Shown in pieces: positions 12,240-23,700 of a stretch of DNA of 64,000 nt. Both the position numbers and the translations under genes were made by a program. Origin of the DNA: Tubulanus polymorphus (Eukaryota; Nemertea; Palaeonemertea; Tubulaniformes; Tubulanidae); contig NC_134028.1 of assembly GCF_964204645.1 (NCBI RefSeq), forward strand, positions 18,884,153-18,948,152, in the 5' to 3' direction. The stretch's first letter is position 1, and the number at the start of each line of letters is the position of its first letter. Under the pieces are notes generated by a model. It did not search any database. It was not told the DNA's origin and saw only the letters and a list, made by a program, of their open reading frames with translations.

Positions 12240-12860
12240 ACTCCATTTTAAACTCATTCATCTCTTCGCAAACTCCAACTTGTTGAACAGTCCACATTAA
12301 AATTAGGGACCACTATTCTTGCTCATCTACACTGGCTACCAATCTAACAAAGGATTAAATTTGAGTGTTTGATGTTATAACAATATCAGACTGAAGTATG
12401 GATTCGGTTTCTACTTTTTAATTGAATATTTATATCACATATTGGGCATCATTTTTACCAGTATATATTGAATAACCTATCCATATATCATCTTCAATTT
12501 TATAAAATCTGACTTTTGAGATGTCATTCAATCAATGCATTCACATGCGGTCGTCGCTTTCAATAGCCACCACGGACTGGCTCCTTATTATTTCTTTGGT
12601 GATACCATTGGCGGACGATCCCACACGTTTCTTGCTCCAGCCCTAGAATGCTCAATATTCGTCATGAACCCCGATTTGAGTTTAAATTCAAAATACTCCT
12701 AAAACACACCTGTTAACTAGATTACTCTAAAACACCTTTATGTGCAAGAATCAGTGAAATTGGCGCTTTATCAGTTGTATTCATCATTCGTACCCACGAA
12801 TCTCGTATCGTATCCTATTAATGTGGAGACCCATCCTCGTAAAGAGAATGAATAGGCTCT
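12240..12860 (+). pseudogene. Decayed non-LTR retrotransposon C-terminal remnant
   Basis: Broken frames give LHWLP followed by QRIKFE near 12.33-12.37 kb, and EPRFEFKFKILLKTHL near 12.67-12.71 kb. Both are hallmarks of the C-terminal end of CR1/L2-type retrotransposon proteins. Several stops and frameshifts separate them, so the copy is dead. No upstream reverse transcriptase could be followed. Confidence 0.45.
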
Positions 12861-14825
12861 GTTGCGTTCATATCATTTGATATGAGGCTACGTGTCATCT
12901 TCAATTGAAATCACGTTGTTTTTTTAAAGGGTGGGCGAGAATATATTCTTATGTTTTTGTTTCTCTGAATGTTGCTATTTAAGAGTTCAATAATTTCAGT
13001 CTACCTAACAAAGGATTTTCCGTATGTTTCGTGACATGTTTTTCCCTAACCCTAGGAGAGCATTTTAGGTATTTTTTTGCGGATGACCGAAAGCTGCTGT
13101 CCCTTTCTAGTAATTTGATGATATCCGTCGAAATCTAAATTCTAAAAAGGAATCAGGCATATCTTCTTTATTGACTAAATATGAACTCAACAACAAGTGA
13201 CACTCCCTTCAAAGGCGCCGAAGTAAAATCATGTGTCGAGTGGAGATGATATTGTGTCAGAATTTCTTCAAAATCGGAGAAAATTGAATATTTTAAAAAT
13301 AATCATTTTACATGTATGTTTAAATCCGTTATAACTGGAGTCTTTTTCATGAAAAAATATCTATGGAATCAGCGAAATGTAATTATGAGGAATACTATGT
13401 TTAAAAAGTTATCAAAGACATTTGAAAAAAGTTTTCTGAATTCGTCAACTGTTAAACTAGTAACAACCAGATGTGTTCCCATTAAACCACCGACCGCGAG
13501 CCGAGTCGATGTGAGATGTGCCCTACACTGAAAATCTCAAGTGCTATACAACCGGCTTTTTAGGTGCCTCTGACTGTCGGCCGTTAAAAAACTGAACAAT
13601 TCCCATTTGGAAAGGGCCTACGTAGTTAGAGAAAATTCAAGATGTGTATATCGTGTGAGATACAGGCTCCATATTTCATGTGCGTTTGGAATTTAACCTT
13701 GTTTATAACGAAACACGCATGTATTTATGCTATTTTAGATTTAAAAAGAGCGCACGAAAGTGTTTCATGAGACCCGCAAATAACGTCAAGTTATTTATGC
13801 ATTTTTGATTTATATGAATAAATTTCGCTTCGAAATCTTAAAATTTTGTCAGGTGGATTATTCAATAAATTCACAACAGTCCATTATGGATTAGTTTGAC
13901 GCCAATCGTTCTTTTAAAGATCTTTCTTTCTCGAAGAAAGATTTTCTTAAAAACTTTGATTATGGCGAATCTTTTATGTGTCCGATAGTTAAACCTTCGG
14001 GTATTATACTAGAACACAAATTTTTAAAGATATTCATAACATACTGAAGGATATCACAGGTTATACCCGAACATATGCAGTTGGATAGATCTTTTTGTTT
14101 CGACTCGCATGCGACAGTAAAAACGGTACTTGATATAATAAGTGAACTTCATCATTGATATTTTCACAACTGACAATGAAAAAGGGTTACAGCTGTGACT
14201 GATATCGCTCCAAATTTAAATTCCTATGAACACTTTTAATATAAAGACAACTATTAACGAAACAGTTTTTAGAGGCAAAGAATCCGCGTTACCATCGAAT
14301 TTTCAAAACTTGAAGGAATGGTTAATGCCTCGGTGACCACTGGTCTAGTACGCGGTTTTCTGAAATGAAAGTGGCCAAGTCTAACGAACAACTATTGTAT
14401 CACATGATTTCAAATATTAGGAACCCAATGCGTTTAATGATTTAATTAATTGGTATCGCGCAGATTGGTTGAAAGACGGGTGTTAGTCACCTTGTGATTT
14501 AATTGTTTTTCATGCATCGATTAATTAATCTTATTATAACTTATTTGTAGGCGCATCCCGCAAACATTTTCTATTCGTTGAGTTTTCAAACGCAGTACTG
14601 TTCAGATGATTCGAGTCAAGTAGTAAAAAAGTTTATGTATTAGCATTACTATGCAGTGAAAATAACGCACTGCGGCAAGTGAGGTGCTGTGATCCAGATG
14701 TGTAACCCATTTATGGGTAATAAATTTCCATCATGTCAACGCCATTCAAAAACAGTAGCAAAACTTTCTGCTGGTTTCTAGAAATAGCAATACGACGACA
14801 AGCACTTTCGAATTCGACCACGATA

Positions 14826-15110
14826 TTTGAGAAGTTTCGCTGGTGGTCAGTGATGGTCAATTTATGAATTTTAATGGCGAATCCTTTCTAGTTTCACACC
14901 AAAAGCGGTACCGGTATATCGTTCTTTCAAGAAGTTTCAATTGGTCAGTGGTGGTCAGTGATGGTCAATTTATGAATTTTCAATGGCGAATCCTTTCTAG
15001 TTTGACACCATAACGCGGTATATCGTTTTCATATTCGAGAAGTTTGAATTGGTCATTGGTGGTCAGTGATGGTCAGTGATGAATTTGCAATGATGATTCC
15101 TTAGAGGTTT
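14826..15110. repeat. Tandem repeat, three units, 108-bp period, with TGGTCA direct repeats
   Basis: Three units share GGTCAATTTATGAATTT, ATGGCGAATCCTTTCTAG, CGGTATATCG and GAAGTTT. Corresponding TGGTCA sites at 14854, 14962 and 15070 are exactly 108 bp apart. Within each unit, TGGTCA hexamers lie in direct orientation with 4-bp spacers (14844/14854; 14942/14952/14962; 15050/15060/15070). A further inverted pair (15180 and 15191) follows. The array lies about 2.7 kb upstream of the CYP3 start codon. Confidence 0.75.
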
Positions 15111-15199
15111 GAAAACAAACATTACATGATAAATTTCCGAAATTCGAATTCAAGTGGTCAGACTCGGGGATATCTCAATTGGTCAGTTACTGACCATCA

Positions 15200-17690
15200 T
15201 GGTGTCACCATTGTGGTCTATAGCTCAAATGAAACATGTGGAACCGACGAAAGGGCCCAAAAGCGTTAAGTCATTTCCTGGAGTGACGTGATCCAAAAAT
15301 GCCCTAACTGGAAAAGGCAGTCTCTCAATTGGATGAAACCAAATCGGACAGGACAATTAAAATTTGGGAAAGCCACAGGCAGTGGTCTTTCTACGAAGCC
15401 CACGCGGTGAGCGTATTATTATGAAATCTTTTTTTAAACCACCATGTACCACGAAGTAATAAGCATCGTTGTAAGCACTTGAAACAGCCATTAACCACTT
15501 GAAACTGTCAGATCAAACATCATACCGCATCCCCGCAAAGAGGGGTGGTTCAGCAAACCGGAGTTTTCATTAGCCTCTCTAGACTACCCCGCCAGTACGG
15601 GTAGCCGAGCAAACCGGAAAACTCATAATGTTAAGGTGCCTCCGAATAAAATACTGTTCCGCCTATCTTCAAAACAACTTTCGATTCCCAGACTGGCGGA
15701 GCACCGGGGCACGTGCTCCCCCTAAAAATGCCAGTGAAAAAATTTGGAGCAACCTATTGACACCATGTGCCTTCAAATATTTTTCTTTTGAAAAACAAGA
15801 GTTCTTATCATGTAGAGTAGTAGATGTTGCGTATTAGAAATCATTTATGCACTCCTATGATTACTCATTACTTCTATGGTGCAAATGTAAATATGTTGTT
15901 CTAAAAAAAGATTTTATACTATAATTACTCTCCAATTGATCGCTTTTGTTTTTTGCCTGAGAGTGGATGGTCGTGTATTGAGGATTATAATATCAACATG
16001 CCTCTGAAATGCATCTAGTGGGCCTAATCAAATTAATTATCTATTGTCATTTTGTCTGGTATTTATTTATTGATGTAAATTATTCAGGAAATAAATAAAT
16101 AAATAATTTTTCAAAAAATTTTGAGACCATCGGCGGCCACGCCCCTGAGTCCGCGTAGGCCTATAGCGTAGTGAATCTGTAGGTTAAAATCGCCGCGGGT
16201 CGGTTAGGCTAGGTTTAGGATCAGTCGGACAGAGAGGCTCCTTTAGTGCGAAAAAGATATGGATGAGGCAGTTTCGGCTTATTGACTGGGTGGACTTGGG
16301 TGTTGCGTGTAGTCCGATGTTTTCGAATCCCTATCTGAATTGGCTCTCGCTCTACTTTTTTTTTTAATCTTAAAATAGGGATTGACCCTGCCAGTGTTAT
16401 TTATCTTCATTGGTAAATTTCGTTTGAATATTTTTGATTGAGTGTCCCCTAAAAACCCACCACACCTGCCGGGAGTGAAACGGGGTTTGATTATGAAATC
16501 AGAAATCGAAGCACATGTGTTCGTCGCTCGAATTTACAGAATTTTTTGTTTAAATCGAAGTGCATCATTGAGAAATTCGGTTCCGGTTCATTAAAACAAT
16601 CTTCCAACCAGATTATCCAGATGAGAGTATGGTCCCGCTCGCGTATTAAAACTGCTGCCCTGCAATAATCATTTATGTCTCGCTCTTTATAACTGCTGTA
16701 TTATCAAAATATGTTTGAAAAGTATCTTATGCGTATTTAACATAGATCATTTGTCCCGCTTCGACCTGTCAAACCCCAATAGGCTTACCCAGTAGTCACG
16801 GTGTCGTCGTCACTCATTTAGCATTTTCTGAAATACTTTCTTTGACAAATTTGGTGAAAGTCCAGGATTATGCTTATGATTGATAAGATGTAAGAATAAA
16901 TCTTTCATTTTATACGTAACTGGATTGTGCTGAAGGGAGTCTGGTGGTCAGAAGCCTAGAGGCCATATGGTTGTCATTCTGGGTCTGATGAGGAGCTTCA
17001 GGAGGAGGAAGTACTCGACGATACTTCCTTGGGAGGTTCTTGAGCCAAACAGGCTTCCTGTTCCCCAGTCCCCAAACCAAACGAAAAGTTGAGTCTAAAA
17101 TATGTTCTACAAATAATTTAATAACATTGGGAATTTTTGTTTTATTAATGGATATTAGTTTTATGTATAGATAATTAGTTAACATGTTGGTCGAACATCC
17201 CAGTTTTTCGCCGCGAAAAGCCGCCGTCTGTACGTACCCGCGCACGCTTGCGCGTTTGCTGAATGACAAAACATTAAATCTAAATCATGGACCATCTAAA
17301 CTTCCTTTTAAAGTCCGTGTCTAAATACTGGTCATGCTTAGTATTTAGATAATACGTATAATCAATTACCTTACACCTCATTGCCACTTAGTCCTACGGG
17401 TCAGACGGAACACTGTCGACTGGTGAAAAGGAATCAGTAATCAAGCGGAATGATGAAGACATTGGTGCAAAGGTTGTGTTTAGGGTATCGATGTGGGTTG
17501 CACCCCTCTAAATTTCCTCCGGCGTGTATGTTCAGGACTGAACACACACAAAAACAACATATTCTTTCGACAGACTTCTCGTAAAATAAACAGTTTCCAA
17601 CCCCTATATTATGTGTGGCTGAGTTCGTGGAACCGGTTCGAAAAATAATGTGTATTGGAAAGGGGTCAATTACTGGTGTGTATCGCGCAC
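15200..17690. other. Intergenic region upstream of the CYP3 gene
   Basis: No exon is recognised. A direct repeat GCAAACCGGA occurs twice (near 15556 and 15612). A 119-codon open frame on the minus strand (16910-17269) shows no recognisable domain and is not called. Confidence 0.45.
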
Positions 17691-17706
17691 TATAGTTAGT
17701 GTATGT

Positions 17707-17712
17707 TATATA
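17707..17712 (+). promoter_or_regulatory. Candidate TATA box of the CYP3 gene
   Basis: TATATA lies 57 bp upstream of the predicted start codon at 17769, leaving room for a short 5' UTR. The position is right for a core promoter, but the surrounding sequence is AT-rich and no initiator can be confirmed. Confidence 0.35.
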
Positions 17713-17768
17713 TGACGCATTTGTCAGCCGTAAACTGTCTCCGTGCTGTACACTAGACCAATTCAAAA

Positions 17769-20700
17769 ATGTATCTCACAGCAGTTCTGATTGCAATAAC
17801 AACATGGGTTTTCGTAATATTTTACAGGTAGGTGATGGCAGTTCAGTATATTATTCTCCTGAAAAAGTTGTTGAGATGTTCTTGGAATTCATTGGATAAT
17901 CTGCACATATAACATATTGATATAAAAGATTGACTACGAATGTCTACATGCATATTGTCCAATTTTCTAAAAGGAAAAGAAGAAAATACATATCGTTGTT
18001 CAAAGAGCTCGGGATTCCCGGCCCGACTCCAAGCTTTATCCTAGGAAACGCCAGTCAGCTGCAACCACTGGTAAATACAATGATCGGTCCACTTAAGTTC
18101 TCCTTCCTTTCTAACATTTTCATCCGTGATAACAGATTTTCATGTTTGTTTAAGGGACCAGCAAACACATTACAGATGTGGACACAGAAGTATGGGGAAT
18201 TTTATGGGTAAGATTGTAAAATGTCATATATATATATGGTGTGATAACTTTTATTGATAAGATTAGATTTTAAAAATACATGTACATTAAATTAATATTA
18301 TAGCTATTATGAAGGCGTTACAACTCCCGTACTCGTAACTACTGATTTGGATTTTTTACAACATGTATTCGTGAAGGACTTCAGCATATTTGCTGCGCGT
18401 AAGGTGAGTGATACCAGGCGCGATTCTATGGGTGAAAGGGGGATTCCAAATGGAAACATTTGCACGCGAGCGCAGTTCGGTCGCAAAGACATTGCCAGAA
18501 AATCGGTCTTGAATACATGCACTGGATTATGATACTCCCAGCTTTTGTGTCGTTTCTATTGCACTGGGAAGAGCCTTGACCCCCGTATGCGTGTTTGGAT
18601 GTCAACAATTTACTGGATCAGCTTTCTACACTTGTATTAACGTACTATATGTATATCTTTTCCATTAAATTTCAGAGCTTCCCTCTAAATGATGAAACAT
18701 CAGAGGAAAACGTTAATATGTTTGTTGCCGAGGGTTATCGCTGGAAACGTCTGAGAAGTATAGTATCACCAGTGTTTACCACTTCCAAACTCAAGTCGGT
18801 AAAGCTTAGTCGATATTCAGCTTTATAAAATAGATTGAATATACATTCGGGATTGTAAAAGTGTGACTGGTCCATTGATCTGTTTTCAGATGACACCGTT
18901 GATGACTGGTTGTGTTAGTACAATGATGGAGAGAATGGACGCAAAACACAGAGAAGATAAACCGTTTAATATCTTGGAGTAAGTTCATCTATCTTCTTTC
19001 TCCGGACCCATTCCATTATGAGACTAGCTAGATTATACATAATCTAAAACGTTCATGTATCTCACGTAGATCTTTAATATATTTCTAGAGTGTTTCAGGG
19101 TTTAACAATGGAAGTGATATCATCGACTGCATTCGGTATTGAAGTATCCCAACGTAACCACGACGAGCCATTCTTGGTGGCGTGCCGAAGAATGTTCCGA
19201 AACATGGAATATAAGAATATGCCATTCATATTCAAGGCGTTGATTTTGACAGCAGGTCATTGTTTATTGCGTATTGACAGCACAGCTAATGCTGCGACAC
19301 CATACCTGCGATTATCTGTGAAATGCTCATAAATCGCTTAGTCCTGAAAGCGTTTCGATCCGAAATAAAAGCCCAATAAAGAATAACATTAGTACTATAT
19401 GATGGCAATGTGACGACGGCGCTGACTCACTAAGAAAACACTAATCATTGAAAGAAACGATTTTTTAGGCTTAGCAAAATCATAGAATGAATAATTTAAC
19501 AGTAGAAATTAGTGAATTAAATTGGCAACATTCATGACAGATGTATATAATAGATTTTTGATTTTTTGTTTGTAGCTGCATTCCCGGAAATATGTTGCTG
19601 TTTACGCTGGATATTCTTGTCGTCTTTTTCGCCGTTGCGTCGATTGGTGATTAAAGACGATACTTATCTTAGAGATCAATTTCTTGCACTTATCGCAGAT
19701 CGCAAAGAAAATCCGGTAAAGAACTAATTCTTGTTATACTTCATAGGCATTTTTTGAATACACGATTAATGCTACTAAAAGATAATTGCCGAAGTTGGAA
19801 TTGCCCTTTCCTAGAAATATTAGACGTGCCAAAAAGAGTACCACCAATGTGAGAAAATTCAACACAAATAATAAATGACGACTTTCTCTTTTCAAAAATT
19901 GCTTTGAATTTGCTTTTCCTCAAAACGTGACTTCGTAATTGGGTACCTACACCGCTACCGTGCCAATCAAGGATTCCACGTAAAGCAGGCGAGGATCCAC
20001 CAGGTGTCGCAATTAGTTAGTCGGTCTTTAGCGATCGTTTTGTTCTACATTTCAATTGAAACTGAATGAACTTTTCTCCTAAAAGCAGAAATTATCAATG
20101 GAAACTATACTGATATCTGAATAGAAGAATCAATTTGTTGTATATTTGGCAGGTGCAGTGATAATATATAGATTCGTGAGTCTAAAAATCAAGTTCAAAG
20201 TTCATTCAAAATGAACTAATTTTGACAACCGAAGACCTACGTCACGCCTTTTGGTGGGATAGCTGGTGTTGCGGGTTCCCCATTATCATGCTGACGATCT
20301 TAACTTACGTGGTAATATGTTATTCTAGATCAATAGGCCGGATTTCATACAAATGATGTTAACAGCCGAAACCGAATCCATAGATCTTACAAAGGAGGGT
20401 GAACTATACTCAGAGGGAGTTTCCACTGACGAAATGAAAACTAACTCATATATCATGGGCGTTGGATCTAGCAGCGAAACGTTCACTAAACACCTTACCT
20501 TGAACGTACGTGTGTTCATCCTTTCGATGTAATATCAGAGAAAAAAATTAGAAATTCGGCAAATGGAATTGTAGCAAATGATGTACATTGCAGGAAATGG
20601 AAGCCAATAGTCGGCTATTCCTCATAGCGGGCTTCGAAACTACAAGCAACGCACTAGGTTACGCGGCATATGAATTAGCATTCAGACCTGATATCCAAGA

Positions 20701-23700
20701 AAAAATGCAGGAAGAGATGGACGAGGTCCTTGGTGCAGAGGTAACAACATGATGCTTAGGGTTCTCTGTTCATTCGACAGAAAACCCTATTGTCATTCCT
20801 TTGACTTCTCACATCAAAGTTTTCTTTTTCACTTCCACACGTGTGCCGAAAGTGGTCGTTACCTATTTTTGAAGACTGTTTTTGAAATTTTCTAACGTGA
20901 TCAGACATAAAAGAAGTACCGGTAGCGATACTGCATGAGAATTTTTACAAATTGTAAAATCGCTGTGTGTTGTTAAACAACGCAAACTAGCTTCTAATGA
21001 ATCGGCTGCCATTTCTTTGTTCGGCGTCTCTCGCAAATCTATATCCTCGCTTGTATGGGCGACGATCCCCGCCCAAAAAGATGATGTTTTGTTTCGCGTA
21101 GCGTAAAAGAAAATTCCACGCCGCGTAGACATTTTCGTGCTGCGAAGACATTTTCGCGCCGCGAAGTCATGCGCTGAAATGTCAATAGATGGCGCCACGT
21201 ACGTATGAATTATGTCATGCAGGGCCAAATTCGGTTTTCGTATCTAGCCAACTAGTGGTCGGAACTAATAACCGAATGCGCTTGATTTTCGTACTATTTC
21301 TGGAATATAGTTCCGACTAACGGACATTCGGTTTCGTTTCGATCGACTATAGTCGACTAACTCAGATAATCGAAGGTGGCCCCGGAAATAATTCTTTCAG
21401 CGTTATCATTTTAGCTGTTTCGAGGTTTCGAATAGCAGTTCGCGCGATCTTCTTGAAATGACGGATATTTGGGAAACCCGGAAATAGTTCGCCTTTTAAC
21501 TGGGAAAGCCCGTTGTTTTCTATCGGCCACAGCAGATCTCCTCGACAGCGCATGCGCGGAAGAAGTATCGGTTGGTTTCCGTTCAACAAACATATTCCAA
21601 TTATTTCCAAAGTATTTCTGTGCAAACTCATTTATTTCCTTTTGAATGCTTCTTATGTTTTGGAAATTATTTCCGGGTTTCCCAGGATGACGTCATTTAC
21701 ATCTACGTGCCGCCATCTTCTGACATTTCAGTGCATGACTTCGCGGCGCAGAAATGTCTCCGTGGCGCGGAAACATCTTTGCGGCGCGGATTTGTCTGCT
21801 TTATCGCGGCTTTAATACTGCGTAACTAAACACAGTCTTTTTGGCGGGGATCGTCGCCCATACGCATGGCAGGGTGTGATTGCCTCCCGCTGAAGCCATC
21901 CTCGCTTGTTAGGGTTTCATCATTCAGCCGCAGCTCACGCCAATACAAATCCTCGCTGTAAGGTACCCTTCATTAGTCTATTACATGCACCGCACCCAAC
22001 ACCCCCCCCATCCCCCTGAAAAAAGTAAGCGGATCCGGTGCAACAGTCCTCTAACTTCTAACAAGGTCTTTAGAAGATGAAAGAAAGATTGATCATCATT
22101 TCAGGGAACTCTCGATTACACATCTTTGCAGAAACTAAGATACTTAGATATGGTGTTTAACGAAATATTGAGACTCCACCCAATAGCTCCTTCGTAAGTA
22201 CAAAATGTTACTATAGCACGTATACTTTCCAAAACAGTAATACAAAGGAATTCATGATTTAATCACTTAACTTAATAATTCATTCAGTATTAGTCGTCTT
22301 GATATTTGCAGCGACTTATGCAATATTTTTCTTTAAGATTTCTAATTTCACTGGACAGTCTCTCCGTATATTGCACTTGACCTAATCATTTTCGGACAGG
22401 TTGAATTCCGGAGGATTTCTTCCCGGAATCACCCGGAAACTTCAATTTGCTCCCGCCCTCCGAAAAACTGTCAGAAGTAAAGATTATTCGGAATTTTCAA
22501 TACACTTCGATGTATTTGTCTCGATACATGATATTGATATGTGTCATGAATCTACCCTAGACACATCTGTGGCTCAGAAATGAACTTCAAATTGGTATAC
22601 CATGGATCGGATTTAAAGGGCGCATGCCCCTTCTTCGCTCGAGGGATTAAATCATAACGTTGATCAAAATTCCTTTATGAAAAATGAAGTCAAATGCAGG
22701 AAATACAATCTAGAGCATACATTTTTCAAAATGTCCTGGATTCGGCGAGGCTGCTATATGCCACTTTAAACGGATTCCTGCCCCACCTTACAAATTCTCT
22801 GGATCGAGGAGTCACTGGGGAATATCGAAATCATCAGATTGTCGAACATCTTGTTACCACTTCCGAAGTGGGCATGGTGTCCCTGGACCCCAAAAATTAA
22901 ATCAGTCTCACACTTGTTCTACACGTGAACTATATATCTTCGCCTTCAGATATATCTTATTCATTTGTATTTGAATTTGCATTTAACGTTTTTTTGTAGC
23001 GTGATAACTAGACGATGCCTGAAGGACACATTGATAACCGGGAAATTAGTGAAGAAAGGAATGGTCGTTGCAGCTGATGTCCTTACGATTCACAACGACC
23101 CTAATATTTGGGGACCAGATCCTGATAAATTTGACCCAGAAAGGTAATTTGTAAATACGTTGCCTTAATATGAATTATGAAAATAATGTAACCCTTAAAA
23201 ACTAAAAGCAAAGGCGTTGCAGATGTCTGCAAGGAGAAATCAATGTCGCACGATATTCAAAATAATTGTGTACGTACATCGTTAACGCAGTTATTTTGGG
23301 AAGTTTTGCAGGTACTTTCGTGGATTTCTTGATATTTAACATGCACATCTACCTTAGACACATCTACAGGTTGTGGTTTGCCATTTTTCATTGAAATTTA
23401 CGATGGAAATACTTTTGGGAAGGGATCTGTAACATATTAATCGGATGGGTTTTTAACCAGTCCACCGACGGTTAGACATTGATTTATGCAGAATTTGTTT
23501 ACTTCCTATGTAGCCTATTTACTCCGCTTAATTCGTAACTTTGGGGACCGGTGACTTTTATACGGATTAAGGGGAAATGCGAGTAAGGTGATTTGTGGCC
23601 ATACAACGCGTATCTTGGTGCGTTACAATCCCTGTATATGACTTTAAAAATACTCAGTTGTTGTTGACATGCGTTATGCATGTATTGTACTGTATTAAAC

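Larger units (their letters stand above)
10160..14820. other. Intergenic region between SPSB3 and the CYP3 gene (left part)
   Basis: No coding exons are recognised apart from a decayed retrotransposon remnant (12.24-12.86 kb). It contains a TGACCA-type repeat pair (10605-10747). A heat-shock-element-like string near 13.92-13.95 kb (TTCTCGAAGAAAG) is noted only as a motif match. Confidence 0.5.

Noticed and set aside
15677-16147. Possible hAT-type MITE (GGGGCACGTGCTCCCCC to CCACGCCCCTG)
   Set aside because: The right end looks like a hAT terminus, but the left end is too diverged and the flanks show no duplication.
16910-17269. 119-codon open frame on the minus strand upstream of the CYP3 gene
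   Set aside because: No recognisable motif, no splice context and no neighbouring homologous exon; likely a chance frame.
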